A program made the translations under genes and the position numbers. The notes under the pieces were generated by a model. That model saw nothing but the letters and a program-made list of their open reading frames with translations, was not told where the DNA came from and made no database searches. DNA of 32,767 bases from positions 1 through 32,767 of the forward strand of contig USRS01000014.1 in the NCBI GenBank assembly GCA_900557165.1. The letters are read 5' to 3'. This document shows, in pieces, positions 1 through 8,689 of this stretch. This DNA comes from an uncultured Clostridium sp. Lineage in GTDB: Bacteria > Bacillota > Clostridia > Peptostreptococcales > Peptostreptococcaceae. Numbering within the stretch: position 1 is the first letter of the stretch; every line of letters starts with the position of its first letter.

Positions 1-40
1 CGTGTATATATCCACATACTGTACATACGAATTTTTTCAT
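1..40 (-). CDS. Rubredoxin, N-terminal 13 residues only (runs off window)
   Basis: Read on the minus strand, an ATG at 40 opens MKKFVCTVCGYIH and is cut by the window edge. The CxxCGY knuckle a few residues from the start is the first half of the rubredoxin Fe(Cys)4 site, so this is a small electron carrier or a protein starting with a rubredoxin domain. A GGGAGG ribosome binding site lies about 10 bases upstream. Only 13 codons are visible, so a fusion (for example a flavoprotein with an N-terminal rubredoxin) cannot be excluded. Rubredoxins serve anaerobes in oxygen and peroxide reduction. Confidence 0.75.
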   Translation of the reverse strand, partial: MKKFVCTVCGYIH

Positions 41-217
41 CTTTCAATTTCCTCCCATATAATTTATATTAATTTAATAATTTTCTAACTTTATTTTTAT
101 TTACGTTATATTTATACCTACTTTTTTCTTCCTTAAACAATTTTTTTAAATTTTTTTATTTTATATATCATTTATAAATTTTATCTATAACTACCTTTGT
201 TATATAGATTTTTACAA

Positions 218-246
218 TTTGAATAATATTTTTTATATTTTATACT
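218..246 (+). promoter_or_regulatory. Candidate sigma-A promoter for the small ORF and TDT transporter
   Basis: TTTGAA at 218-223 and TATACT at 241-246 are separated by 17 bases, about 37 bases before the first start codon at 283. The surroundings are almost pure AT, so chance matches are common and this is a modest call. Confidence 0.4.
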
Positions 247-282
247 ATAAAATGCATAAATTTATTTTTTTGGAGGTTAAGT

Positions 283-378
283 ATGAATATAAAAAAAGAA
301 GTAAGTGTTAGTAAAGTTGCTGAAATAGTTATAAGAGAACTTAATTTAATTAATATTGATGTTGTAGAACATGCATAG
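283..378 (+). CDS. Small ORF of 31 codons upstream of the TDT transporter
   Basis: ATG at 283 is preceded by a strong TGGAGG site 6 bases away and the frame runs 31 codons to TAG at 376. The product begins MNIKKEVSVSKVAEIV, has no membrane segment and looks like one or two short amphipathic helices. I recognise no family. The transporter's own AGGAG at 377-381 overlaps this stop codon, so the two are probably translationally coupled on one mRNA. It may be a real microprotein, a translated leader that tunes the transporter, or the N-terminal remnant of a longer lost gene. No attenuator hairpin separates the two. Confidence 0.5.
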   Translation: MNIKKEVSVSKVAEIVIRELNLINIDVVEHA

Positions 379-390
379 GAGTTAATGATT

Positions 391-1320
391 ATGATAAAAA
401 AAATACCAATTCCTCTAGCAGGAGTTATGCTTGGATTTGCTACTTTAGGTAACTTACTTCAAAGTTACTCAGAATCTATTCGACTAATCTGTGGTCTTAT
501 TTCAGCCATATTAGGAATTTTATTAATTTGTAAATGTGTATTATATCCTTCTATGATAAAGGAAGATATGAAAAATCCAATTATGGCTAGTGTTTCTGGA
601 ACGTTTCCTATGGCATTGATGCTTTTATCTGCTTACATTAAGCCCTATATAGGATTTAGCGCCATTTACATTTGGTATCTAGCTATATTTTTACACATTC
701 TTTTAATTGTATATTTCACTAAAGAATTTATATTTAAATTTGATATAAAGAAAGTATTTACTAGTTATTATATAGTTTATGTGGGAATAGTAGTTTCAAG
801 CGTTTCTGCACCTATCTTTGAAAAAACAAATATAGGTAGCTTAGCATTTTGGTTTGGACTAGTTTCTTGTTTAATTTTATTAGTAGTAGTTACTAATAGA
901 TATATAAAATATAAAGAAATTCCACAACCGGCAAAACCATTATTTTGTATATATACAGCACCTGTAAGTTTATGTCTTGCTGGATATATACAATCTGTTG
1001 AAGTAAAATCTCTTATAATGATTGGATGTTTAGCAGTTTTATCTTTAATCATTTATATAATAGTTTTATGTAATTTACCTAAATATTTAAAAATGCCATT
1101 TTATCCAAGTTATGCTGCTTTTACATTCCCATTTGTAATTAGCGCCATTTCAATGAAAATAACTATGAATTTTTTAGCTAATAATGGATATGCAATTCCT
1201 TTTATAAATTATCTTGTATTATTCCAAACTATTATTGCTACCTTACTGGTAATATATACATTAATTAGATTTATAATTTTTATTATGCCAGCTAAAAATT
1301 CTGATTTAGTTCATGAATAA
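391..1320 (+). CDS. TDT family transporter (TehA/Mae1-like anion channel or carrier)
   Basis: A very hydrophobic protein of about 309 residues with roughly ten membrane segments and few charged loops. The N-terminal segment IPIPLAGVMLGFATLGNLLQ is typical of clostridial members of the tellurite-resistance/dicarboxylate transporter (TDT) family, which includes TehA and yeast Mae1. Family members move monovalent anions or dicarboxylates across the cytoplasmic membrane; the substrate here cannot be read from sequence. Two ATGs are available, at 385 and 391. The AGGAG at 377-381 is only 3 bases from the first and 9 from the second, so I chose 391. It follows a 31-codon ORF and ends at a strong bidirectional terminator. 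Confidence 0.85.
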   Translation: MIKKIPIPLAGVMLGFATLGNLLQSYSESIRLICGLISAILGILLICKCVLYPSMIKEDMKNPIMASVSGTFPMALMLLSAYIKPYIGFSAIYIWYLAIFLHILLIVYFTKEFIFKFDIKKVFTSYYIVYVGIVVSSVSAPIFEKTNIGSLAFWFGLVSCLILLVVVTNRYIKYKEIPQPAKPLFCIYTAPVSLCLAGYIQSVEVKSLIMIGCLAVLSLIIYIIVLCNLPKYLKMPFYPSYAAFTFPFVISAISMKITMNFLANNGYAIPFINYLVLFQTIIATLLVIYTLIRFIIFIMPAKNSDLVHE

Positions 1321-1335
1321 ATAATAAACTTAAAT

Positions 1336-1376
1336 AAAAATACTGTTTCTCAAAATTATTGAGAAACAGTATTTTT
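1336..1376. terminator. Bidirectional intrinsic terminator between convergent genes
   Basis: A perfect 18-base-pair stem (AAAAATACTGTTTCTCAA with its complement) closes a 5-base loop, with T tracts on both strands. It ends the TDT gene on the plus strand and the MoxR/VWA operon on the minus strand, and overlaps the stop codon of the latter. Confidence 0.9.
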
Positions 1377-2778
1377 ATAAAATCGGAGCTTGATTATTCA
1401 TTGAATAACCATCACTTCTAACATCACTCATATCAATTACATCTTGCTTTATTTCAACTTTGCTAAGTTTTTTTACTACTCCAAAATGTTCTTGCAGGGA
1501 TAGTTTTTCTCCTCTTCCTGAAATCACCCATAAAGTTTTATATCCTCTTGGTTTAATTTCTAGTTTTTCTTCACCCTTTCCATCAGTAAAATAAATAAGT
1601 AAATTGATTTTTTTATTATTTGCATATTCAAATACTGGTAAAAATTTAGTTCCTCCACCACTGGCTACTCTTTCTTTGATATCCTTTGGCGATTTAACTT
1701 TATAAGTTCTTTTAATTTCTTTATCACATTCTATAATTGTAATTTCTTGATTATGGCTTTTTACAATAGTTAAAACTTCCTTTATGGCTTGCTTAAATTC
1801 TTCGTCGCTTATACTTCCACTTATATCAATTGCTACAGCAATTTCAGCTTTATGTCCACGAAGTTCTCCTCTTAAATCAAGTCTGTTTGGCTGTCTTCTA
1901 TTTCTCCTAGTAATAGTTTTCTTTTTATTTGCTTCAATAGTTCCCATTAATTTTTTCAAATATAAATTCCAAGGAAGTTCTCCTTTACTATTTTTAAGAG
2001 ATTTTATCATATTCTCTATATAAGTTGGCACACTTCCTTTTTTAGCATTATCAGCAAATTTTTCTGTAAAATCCCTAAGTGTTTTCTCATCAATTTCTAT
2101 ACATTCTTCCCAAATATCATGAGTTTTTTCAGCGTCAAAATCAACTGCTACATTTTCATTATTATCAACTATTTCGCCCTCGTCATTTTCTTCTTGCAAA
2201 TCAAGTTCTGTTTGAATTTTTTCTAAATAATACTCAAAAGTTTTAAATTTTTCTAAGTTTAAATTATATTTATTATTGATATATTCTAATGTTATGGAAT
2301 AAGGACATAAACAATCTAAACATTGATTTACCACCACATCCATAGCTAAATTTAATGCCAAAGTGCTGTATTTATCTTTAAAATCTTTTAATCTAATTAA
2401 ATGCTGTGATAAAACATGAAGTATTTCATGTTTTATTGTACTTTGCATTTGTTCCATATTAAGTTCTAAAAATATTATGGGATTAAAATACATTACATAT
2501 TTTGCATCCTTAAAATTTATTGATGTGGCACTTGTTATATCAAATCTTATTTCTCTTCCCATTTGAAATAAAAAATAACCATAGAAGTTTTCCTTATCTT
2601 CCATAAGACTTAAATTTACTTTATCTACAAGGGAGAAAAAATCTTTTTTAAAGTTTTCATCTGTTGATATATCAAATTTTTCTCCCTTTTTATTTGATTT
2701 TAACATATGAGTAATATCAACTATCTTAATTGCTCTGTCATAAAGTTCTTTTGTTTGTTTTTCAAAATAACTTTTCAT
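1375..2778 (-). CDS. VWA-like protein with N-terminal metallopeptidase-like domain (DUF2201 type)
   Basis: A 467-residue soluble protein. The N-terminal half carries HEILH at residues 117-121, an HExxH zinc-binding motif as in the DUF2201 N-terminal domain (predicted metal-dependent peptidase, COG3864). The C-terminal part is a von Willebrand A-like domain with an intact MIDAS: DISGS at 318-322, then GGGTKF and FTDGKG. Between them lie an acidic stretch near 190-215 and a basic patch (TRRNRRQPNR) near 290. The ATG at 2778 has AAGGGGA 7 bases upstream and starts 3 bases after the MoxR-like ATPase stop, so the two are translationally coupled. In MoxR/VWA pairs the ATPase generally remodels or loads a metal or cofactor onto a target presented by the VWA protein; the target here is unknown. 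The peptidase activity is inferred from the motif only. Confidence 0.85.
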   Translation of the reverse strand: MKSYFEKQTKELYDRAIKIVDITHMLKSNKKGEKFDISTDENFKKDFFSLVDKVNLSLMEDKENFYGYFLFQMGREIRFDITSATSINFKDAKYVMYFNPIIFLELNMEQMQSTIKHEILHVLSQHLIRLKDFKDKYSTLALNLAMDVVVNQCLDCLCPYSITLEYINNKYNLNLEKFKTFEYYLEKIQTELDLQEENDEGEIVDNNENVAVDFDAEKTHDIWEECIEIDEKTLRDFTEKFADNAKKGSVPTYIENMIKSLKNSKGELPWNLYLKKLMGTIEANKKKTITRRNRRQPNRLDLRGELRGHKAEIAVAIDISGSISDEEFKQAIKEVLTIVKSHNQEITIIECDKEIKRTYKVKSPKDIKERVASGGGTKFLPVFEYANNKKINLLIYFTDGKGEEKLEIKPRGYKTLWVISGRGEKLSLQEHFGVVKKLSKVEIKQDVIDMSDVRSDGYSMNNQAPIL

Positions 2779-2781
2779 AAT

Positions 2782-3882
2782 TTATCCCCTTATCATACTG
2801 TATGCTTCAAAGTAAGCTTCTACAAAAGTTTCATTGTCTATAGCCTTTTTGTATACATTTTCATAACTATTTTTTATATCTTTCATTATTCCCACCATTA
2901 AATCAACAGGATATTCCCTTAAGAAATCCATAAACCTACTCATATAAAAATCAGATTCATTTTCGTCTTTCATTCTAATATCTAGCATTTTTAATATATT
3001 CATTGCTGAAATATAAAGTCTTGTATGGCTTTCATTTTTTATTTTTTCTATAACTTGATTGCTTAAAATTTCGCCTTCAAAAATATCTTCAAATGATATT
3101 AGTGGCTTTGAGTCTGCTTCGATAAAACTTACAAATTCTTCTGCTATAACTTTTCCAACATTTCCTTTTATAACATTTAAAAACACAGATCTTGGTATTG
3201 TATCTTGTTGATTTTTATAAATTTTATAACTTTTTGAAACTCTTTCATAACTTCTAGGTGTTGCCCTCACATCATCTTCATTTATTTTGTGTAAATATTC
3301 TGGGAAAGTAGAAATAAATTCAATTACCTTTTGTTCTATTCCTGCTTCTATTGCCCATTTTATCCACTGATTATAATCTGGCTCCATATTTAGCCATACA
3401 AATCTATTTTCTTGTGCTGCATCCATATCTACAACTTGATAATCAAAATCTGACCCATATTTACTCGATGGATTCATTGCAGCTAATATTTTCACATTTT
3501 CATCTAATTTATAACCGTTTATTTCTCTATTTAATATTAAATTCATAAGTTCTTGTTGAACTGTATGTTCACAACGATTTATTTCATCTATAAATAAAAG
3601 TACTGATTTGCCTTTTGTTATTTCTTCATCAATTTCTCTTAATTTATAATGTACAGCATATAAGGTAGTTTTTCCTCCTGCATAATTTTCTACCGTTGGA
3701 AGTCCTCCAATTTCCCCTTCCTTAAGAAGATTTCCATCAATAACTACTAAACTCCAATTATTTTCTTTAGCTAATTTTTTTGCCAAAGCAGTTTTTCCAA
3801 TTCCACTTTCTCCAATTATTAATGGTACTTCATTTGTTTCTAACACTAATTCCACACTTTTTAATGTATCTATAAAATTCAT
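2782..3882 (-). CDS. MoxR-type AAA+ ATPase
   Basis: A 366-residue AAA+ ATPase with Walker A GESGIGKT at residues 24-31, Walker B LLFIDE ending at residue 100, and sensor-1-like AAMNPSS, in the arrangement of MoxR/AAA_5 ATPases. The C-terminal part is helical and lacks a recognisable extra domain. A TTG at 3888 is an alternative start, but ATG at 3882 sits 9 bases from AGGAG and is preferred. The gene lies between a repeat protein (12 bases upstream) and a VWA protein (3 bases downstream), all on the minus strand. The pairing of a MoxR ATPase with a VWA protein is a known chaperone-like module; the process served here is unknown. Confidence 0.88.
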   Translation of the reverse strand: MNFIDTLKSVELVLETNEVPLIIGESGIGKTALAKKLAKENNWSLVVIDGNLLKEGEIGGLPTVENYAGGKTTLYAVHYKLREIDEEITKGKSVLLFIDEINRCEHTVQQELMNLILNREINGYKLDENVKILAAMNPSSKYGSDFDYQVVDMDAAQENRFVWLNMEPDYNQWIKWAIEAGIEQKVIEFISTFPEYLHKINEDDVRATPRSYERVSKSYKIYKNQQDTIPRSVFLNVIKGNVGKVIAEEFVSFIEADSKPLISFEDIFEGEILSNQVIEKIKNESHTRLYISAMNILKMLDIRMKDENESDFYMSRFMDFLREYPVDLMVGIMKDIKNSYENVYKKAIDNETFVEAYFEAYSMIRG

Positions 3883-3894
3883 AGTCAATCTCTC

Positions 3895-4698
3895 CTAAAT
3901 CATTTTTAACCTTTCATCTACTGCTATTTTTTTTGATTTTTTACTGCCATATTTGTGAATAAACATAATTTTATCAATTGGTACTATTTCACTATTTCTA
4001 TCTATCATAGAACAATGTAAAAAATCCCTAACATATTTTTCTTCTACATCTTCTTTTGATAAAACTTCTTTTAAAATTTCTTTTATATCAACTTTATTTA
4101 TTTCTTTTGTAATATATTTAATAACTAAAATATTAACTTTTAAAAATTCACTAATTTTAGTTTCATTCAAATCTTTTATAAATTGTATAGCTGATTCATT
4201 ATTTTTAATAGCCATAATTTGACAATTTAAACTTGGTGATTTTAAATATCTAAGTGATTCATAAGAAATTTTAATAGCTTCCAACTGAACTTTTTCACTA
4301 GGATTTTCTATATATTTTAATGAATCATAATTTTTTCTCACCGCCAGTAATTGTAGCTCTTCACTTGGATTTTTAACATATTGAATTGCCCAACCAGCTT
4401 GATTTATGGCCAATTTTATAACTTTATCCGTTGGATTTTTTATATAATCTAATATACTCCATCCTTCATTTACAGCTTTTATCATCATTTCTTCACTGGG
4501 ATTTTCTATATATTGAATTGCCCGCACATTATTTTCTATGGCTAATTCCTGCATTTCTTTTGTGGGATTTTTTATATATTTTAATACTAGTCCATTTTTA
4601 CTAATAGCTAGTAATTTCATTTCATCAGTAGGATTTTCTATATTTTGTATAATAGTAGGAATCCTCTTTATCATCTCAATTGCTTTTGATTCTTCCAT
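3895..4698 (-). CDS. Tandem-repeat protein (DUF4116-like helical repeats)
   Basis: About 267 residues, of which roughly the first 175 are a run of about 22-residue repeats with the pattern IxNPSEE(M/V)xxxAI..N..(S/A)I(Q/K)YI. At least seven copies are visible, marked by recurring IENPT, IKNPT, IENPS, VKNPS and KSPS. The pattern resembles DUF4116-type repeats, which are predicted to form a helical solenoid for protein binding. The C-terminal 90 residues (ITKEINKVDIKEILKEV onward) are non-repetitive, helical and charged. ATG at 4698 has AGGAGGGG close upstream and is favoured over the start at 4716. It is the first gene of the operon with the MoxR ATPase and VWA protein. I infer that it is a scaffold, adaptor or client of that pair. 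Confidence 0.75.
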   Translation of the reverse strand: MEESKAIEMIKRIPTIIQNIENPTDEMKLLAISKNGLVLKYIKNPTKEMQELAIENNVRAIQYIENPSEEMMIKAVNEGWSILDYIKNPTDKVIKLAINQAGWAIQYVKNPSEELQLLAVRKNYDSLKYIENPSEKVQLEAIKISYESLRYLKSPSLNCQIMAIKNNESAIQFIKDLNETKISEFLKVNILVIKYITKEINKVDIKEILKEVLSKEDVEEKYVRDFLHCSMIDRNSEIVPIDKIMFIHKYGSKKSKKIAVDERLKMI

Positions 4699-4868
4699 AT
4701 ATACCCCTCCTATCATTTTGCTATTTAATATACATTATAATTAATATACTTTTTCAATAAATTTAAACAGTATATTTTTGGAAATAAACGGAAAGCCTTT
4801 TAATTAAAATATACCACACATGTAATTTCTCAATTAGTTGAAACTATTAATAAAAGGAGTTTTCTAAA

Positions 4869-5171
4869 ATGAAATATTTTTTTGTTGAAGGAATACTAAA
4901 AAAATCCCCTCCCATTCCAGAAAATATCATGCAAGATCATATTAATTATTCTAAAAAAGCTATGGATAATGGTTTAATTTTAATGACAGCTACTAAAAGC
5001 GATATGAGTGGTCCATTTTTTATTATGAAATCAAAATCTTTCAATGAAATTAATGATTATTTATCTTGTGAACCTTTGAACCTTAATGATATTCAGGACT
5101 ATAAAATAACAGAATTTAAAACTCACTACTTTAATAAATCTCTAGATACATGGTTTATTGAGGAAAATTAA
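4869..5171 (+). CDS. YciI-like (YCII-related domain) protein
   Basis: A 100-residue ferredoxin-fold-like small protein. It begins KYFFVEG, has a His in DHINYSKKAMDNG at residues 28-31 and the segment SGPFFIMKSKSFNEINDYL, the layout of YCII-related proteins. Their function is mostly unknown; a His/Asp pair is thought to form a putative active site. AGGAG lies about 9 bases before ATG 4869. It is a single-gene unit, divergent from the MoxR operon and convergent with the M20 amidohydrolase. Confidence 0.75.
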   Translation: MKYFFVEGILKKSPPIPENIMQDHINYSKKAMDNGLILMTATKSDMSGPFFIMKSKSFNEINDYLSCEPLNLNDIQDYKITEFKTHYFNKSLDTWFIEEN

Positions 5172-5203
5172 AAAAATCTGTAGGAAAATTCCTACAGATT
5201 TTT
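5171..5203. terminator. Bidirectional intrinsic terminator
   Basis: The stem AAAATCTGTAGGA pairs with TCCTACAGATTTT around a 4-base loop, with A tract before and T tract after. It begins at the last base of the YciI-like gene and lies 10 bases past the stop of the minus-strand M20 gene, so it can serve both. Confidence 0.9.
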
Positions 5204-5212
5204 GTTTATAAA

Positions 5213-6397
5213 TTATTTATTGTTTTTTAACCACATTATAGCACTGTATGCATGCATAGCAGCACCTGTTGGTAATACATCTTCGTTAAATACAACTTTT
5301 TCGTTGTGCATTGGCACACCATATAAAGGATTTTCATTTTTTGCACCAGCACCTAATATAACATAAAGGCTTGGTACTTCATATGAGTAAGAAGCGAAGT
5401 CTTCAGAACCCATTCCGCCACCTTCAAATAAGAATATACCTTGTTCTCCAACGATATCTTTCATGTATCCAGTAACTTCGTTTGCTAATTCTTTGTTATT
5501 AGCTAGTGGTGGTACAGAAGATAATTCTATTAATTCAGCTTCTCCTCTAAACATTTTAGCAGTAGAAGTAACTATGTCATTCATTCTGCTGAAGATTTGT
5601 TCTCCTAATTCTTTTTCTAAAGTTCTTATTGTACCTTCCATAACAACTTCGTTTGGTATTATGTTTGGTGCATCTCCACCTGCAAATTTACCTATTGTTA
5701 TAACAGCTGGTTTAGTAGCTGGTATTTCTCTACTTGTTATTTCTTGTATAGCTAAGAATATGTGAGCAGCTATGTTTATTGGGTCTACTCCTGTTTCTGG
5801 TAGAGCACCGTGGCATCCAGTTCCTTTTACAACTATTCTGAATCTGTTACATCCACCTATACTTGTACCTAATCCACATACAACTAAGTTTGATGGAGTT
5901 CCTGAGTTAACGTGCATTGCCATTGCTGCATCAACTTTAGGATTTTGAAGCACACCTGCTTCTATCATTTTTTTAGCACCTGTAAATCCTTCTTCATCTG
6001 GTTGGAATACTAATTTAACAGTACCTTCTATTTCATCTTGATTTTGTTTAAGTAATTTTGCTGCACCTAAAAGCATTGCTGTATGCATATCATGACCACA
6101 TGAGTGCATTGCTCCATTAGTTGCTTTGAAATCACAATCAGTTGCTTCTGCCATTGGTAGAGCATCCATATCAGCTCTTAATAAAAATGTTTTCCCAGGT
6201 TTTGAACCTTCTATAGTAGCTACTATACCACTTTCACAAATTTCTTCTGGCTCATATCCAAATTCTCTTAATTTATCCATTACATAAGCTTTTGTTTTAG
6301 GTAATTCAGCTCCAACTTCAGGGTTACTGTGAATTACTCTTCTGTATTCTACGATATCATCTTTGATAGCTATAGCTTGTTCCATAAATTTGTTCAT
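5213..6397 (-). CDS. M20D family amidohydrolase (N-acyl-amino-acid/hippurate hydrolase type)
   Basis: A 394-residue cytoplasmic metallo-hydrolase of normal family length. Metal-site motifs are intact: RADMDALPM at 74-82, CGHDMH at 100-105, FQPDEEG at 131-137, AMHVNSG near 160 and GSEDFASYS near 335. Cys100 in the CGHDMH motif is typical of the M20D branch (aminoacylases, hippurate hydrolases, IAA-amino acid hydrolases), which remove an acyl group from an amino acid using two divalent metals. The acyl substrate is not deducible. ATG at 6397 has GAGGT 7 bases upstream. It appears monocistronic. Its codon use is somewhat less AT-extreme than its neighbours', which suggests good expression. Confidence 0.92.
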   Translation of the reverse strand: MNKFMEQAIAIKDDIVEYRRVIHSNPEVGAELPKTKAYVMDKLREFGYEPEEICESGIVATIEGSKPGKTFLLRADMDALPMAEATDCDFKATNGAMHSCGHDMHTAMLLGAAKLLKQNQDEIEGTVKLVFQPDEEGFTGAKKMIEAGVLQNPKVDAAMAMHVNSGTPSNLVVCGLGTSIGGCNRFRIVVKGTGCHGALPETGVDPINIAAHIFLAIQEITSREIPATKPAVITIGKFAGGDAPNIIPNEVVMEGTIRTLEKELGEQIFSRMNDIVTSTAKMFRGEAELIELSSVPPLANNKELANEVTGYMKDIVGEQGIFLFEGGGMGSEDFASYSYEVPSLYVILGAGAKNENPLYGVPMHNEKVVFNEDVLPTGAAMHAYSAIMWLKNNK

Positions 6398-6535
6398 AAT
6401 CTTACCTCATTTGTGTTTATTATTTTACTTTAAATAAGTTTTATATATTTATTATTAAATTATTTTTACAGTTATATACTTATAATTTCTATAAAAATAA
6501 TTTAGCTAGCATGATTATCAACTTCCATAAATCAC

Positions 6536-6556
6536 AAAATATATACTATATATTTT
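6536..6556. repeat. Perfect 10+1+10 AT palindrome
   Basis: AAAATATATA and its complement flank a central C. It could bind a dimeric regulator, but in such AT-rich DNA chance palindromes are expected and no gene starts within 130 bases. Confidence 0.4.
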
Positions 6557-6732
6557 ATCACTTATTTTAAATTATAAAAATATTTTATAATCTAAAACTT
6601 TATTAATTTATTTGAAGTTGGCTCTTTGTTTTTATATGTATTTTTATATTCTATTTCTTGAATAAATTAAATTATACTAAGCAAAGTGGACATATAATGT
6701 TCACATAATATTAAAAATAATATTTATTGTAT

Positions 6733-6759
6733 AAAAAGACTTGAGTAATGTCTCAAGCC
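6733..6759 (-). terminator. Intrinsic terminator of the GntR/ABC operon
   Basis: On the minus strand GGCTTGAG pairs with CTCAAGTC (one G-U) around a 6-base loop, followed by a T tract. It lies about 10 bases past the permease stop codon. Confidence 0.85.
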
Positions 6760-6767
6760 TTTATTTT

Positions 6768-7613
6768 TTATTCCAAATTTAATTTTTTACTTAATATAAA
6801 ATTTATCCCATAAAATAGTAAACCTATTATTGCTATATCAGTTATAATCATAAACCAATAACATTTATTCATTGTAAATATACTATTATCCAATATTGAA
6901 GATAACGAATTTTCTACTCCATCCCAAACATTTTGTGGCATTATATTATTAATAAAACTACGTACATATCCTATTATTATATTTATTAGAAAGAAAGCTA
7001 TAACTCCTATACCACTTCTATGTTTATTAAATTTTGGAATTTGGCCTACTGATATTGATAAATATACAGATAATACAAAATTTGTATATACTATTATTAA
7101 ACCTAGTATTAAAACTAATATAGCTGTCAAAATACCTTTATCTGAATTAATCATATTAATAATTATAAGCCCTGTCATATTCATTATCCTTGCAAACTGA
7201 TAATTTTCTATAAATATACCCATTAACACAAATGATAAAATTGCTACCAATGTACTAAGTATAACAAATATAAGTGACACTATATATTTTGATAAAATAA
7301 TATTCCTACTACTTACTGGCAAAGTAAAAATTAAATATCCTTCATCTTCTAGTAAACTTTTTTTGAATCTTTGTATTGTAAAAATTATAGTAATTACAAA
7401 TAGGGATACAAATAAAGCCAATAAAACTACTGTTAATATTCCTTGTACACTTAGCAATGAACCTTTTTGTGATAAATTATTTTTTAAACTTTGAATAAAA
7501 CCATATTGTGAATACATTCCATTAATTATTGATAAAATCAAAATTACCAAATATATTGGGAAAAATACTCTCCCACATGCTTTAAATTCATATTTTATTA
7601 ATTTCCCCAACAT
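6768..7613 (-). CDS. ABC-2 type transporter permease
   Basis: 281 residues with about six membrane segments. It begins MLGKLIKYEFKACGR, the short cytosolic lead typical of ABC-2 permeases, followed by a periplasm-facing loop and paired hydrophobic helices. The start ATG at 7613 has GGGAGG 7 bases upstream and lies inside the 3' end of the ATPase gene (16-base overlap), so the two are coupled. With the preceding ATPase it should form an exporter of the YtrB/bacitracin-bcr general type, possibly for antimicrobial peptides or lipid-linked compounds. The substrate is not identifiable. Confidence 0.85.
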   Translation of the reverse strand: MLGKLIKYEFKACGRVFFPIYLVILILSIINGMYSQYGFIQSLKNNLSQKGSLLSVQGILTVVLLALFVSLFVITIIFTIQRFKKSLLEDEGYLIFTLPVSSRNIILSKYIVSLIFVILSTLVAILSFVLMGIFIENYQFARIMNMTGLIIINMINSDKGILTAILVLILGLIIVYTNFVLSVYLSISVGQIPKFNKHRSGIGVIAFFLINIIIGYVRSFINNIMPQNVWDGVENSLSSILDNSIFTMNKCYWFMIITDIAIIGLLFYGINFILSKKLNLE

Positions 7614-8305
7614 TTAAATTCCTCCCTAAATAATATATCTATAGATTTTCCTTTTTCTTCTCTAATTTCATCAACATTTCCCTGAAGTAATATTTGGCCA
7701 TCAGATATAACTAATACATCATCACAAATATTTTCTATCTCACTAATCAAATGTGTTGCTATTAATAAAGTTGAATTTTCATTATAGTTATTTAAAATTG
7801 TTTTTAATATATAATTTCTAATTGCTGGATCAACACCACCAATTGGCTCATCAAGTATATATAAATCAGCATTTCTTGACATTACTAAAATTAATTGAAC
7901 TTTTTCTTTTGTCCCTTTAGACATATTTTTTAATTTTTCATTTTTATCTATTTTTAATGATTTAAGCATTTCATAAGATTTTTGCATATCAAAATCTTCA
8001 TAAAAATCATTGAAAAATGATAATATATCTTTAACTTTCATCCAATCATTTAAATAAGTTCTCTCTGGCAAATATGAAACTATTTTTTTAGTTTTTATAG
8101 ATGGTTTCATTCCATTTATCTTAATTTCACCTTTATTAGGCTGAAGTAAACCATTTATCAACTTAATCATGGTGCTTTTTCCACTACCATTTTGACCTAA
8201 TAATCCTATTATTTTTCCCTTTGGGATACTTACATTTAAGTCTATTAAAACTTCTTTTTTACCATAACTTTTATATACATTTTTAAATTCTACAATATTC
8301 CCCAA
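7598..8305 (-). CDS. ABC transporter ATP-binding protein
   Basis: 235 residues with Walker A GQNGSGKST near 36-44, Walker B LYILDEP and the switch histidine in ATHLISEIE. The signature motif is degenerate: MSKGTKEKV in place of LSGGQ, a variant common in the YtrB-like branch. The frame offers only a TTG start at 8305, with AGGGGG 9 bases upstream and 6 bases after the GntR stop. The operon is GntR, ATPase, permease. It energises the adjacent ABC-2 permease. Confidence 0.9.
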   Translation of the reverse strand: MGNIVEFKNVYKSYGKKEVLIDLNVSIPKGKIIGLLGQNGSGKSTMIKLINGLLQPNKGEIKINGMKPSIKTKKIVSYLPERTYLNDWMKVKDILSFFNDFYEDFDMQKSYEMLKSLKIDKNEKLKNMSKGTKEKVQLILVMSRNADLYILDEPIGGVDPAIRNYILKTILNNYNENSTLLIATHLISEIENICDDVLVISDGQILLQGNVDEIREEKGKSIDILFREEFKCWGN

Positions 8306-8311
8306 TTAAAA

Positions 8312-8674
8312 TTACCCCCTTATGTTTGCTATTACAAAATCAATTATTTCTTCTCCACTAAAACCTAATCTTTCTAAATTCTTTTTTAAATTTTTTATTT
8401 CTTTCCCTGCTAATTCTTCTTTCATAGATTTAATCAACTCCTCATTATCTGTTACAAATCTTCCACTTGTCCTTTTGCTAAAAACTAAATTTTGTCGTTC
8501 CAGTTCAGCTAAAGCTTTTTGCATGGTATTTGGGTTAACCTGTGCATCTTGAGCTAAAACTCTTACAGAATCTATCTTCTGCCCTGCTTTAAATTCCCCA
8601 GATATTATTTTAAATTTTAATTGTTCTACCAACTGTATATAAACAGGTCTATTATTATCTATAATCCAGCTCAC
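8312..8674 (-). CDS. GntR family transcriptional regulator, YtrA subfamily
   Basis: 120 residues: a winged helix-turn-helix at about 10-75 (PVYIQLVEQLKFKIISGEF, then NPNTMQKALAELERQNLV) and a short helical tail instead of a large effector domain, which defines the YtrA subfamily. Such proteins repress their own operon with the downstream ABC exporter and are relieved by cell-envelope antibiotics in characterised cases. Start is GTG at 8674 with AGGTGG 7 bases upstream. It is the first gene of the three-gene operon and lies just downstream of a 22-base palindrome. Confidence 0.9.
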   Translation of the reverse strand: MSWIIDNNRPVYIQLVEQLKFKIISGEFKAGQKIDSVRVLAQDAQVNPNTMQKALAELERQNLVFSKRTSGRFVTDNEELIKSMKEELAGKEIKNLKKNLERLGFSGEEIIDFVIANIRG

Positions 8675-8689
8675 TTTATCACCACCTTA

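Larger units (their letters stand above)
6398..6767. other. Intergenic region of about 370 bases without a gene
   Basis: Extremely AT-rich, with no ORF having a ribosome binding site on either strand. It should hold the M20 promoter near its left end and the terminator of the ABC operon near its right end. The only other feature noticed is a palindrome at 6536-6556. Confidence 0.6.

Noticed and set aside
777..1052. 91-codon minus-strand frame inside the TDT transporter gene
   Set aside because: Antisense shadow of a well-supported membrane protein, with no upstream signals.
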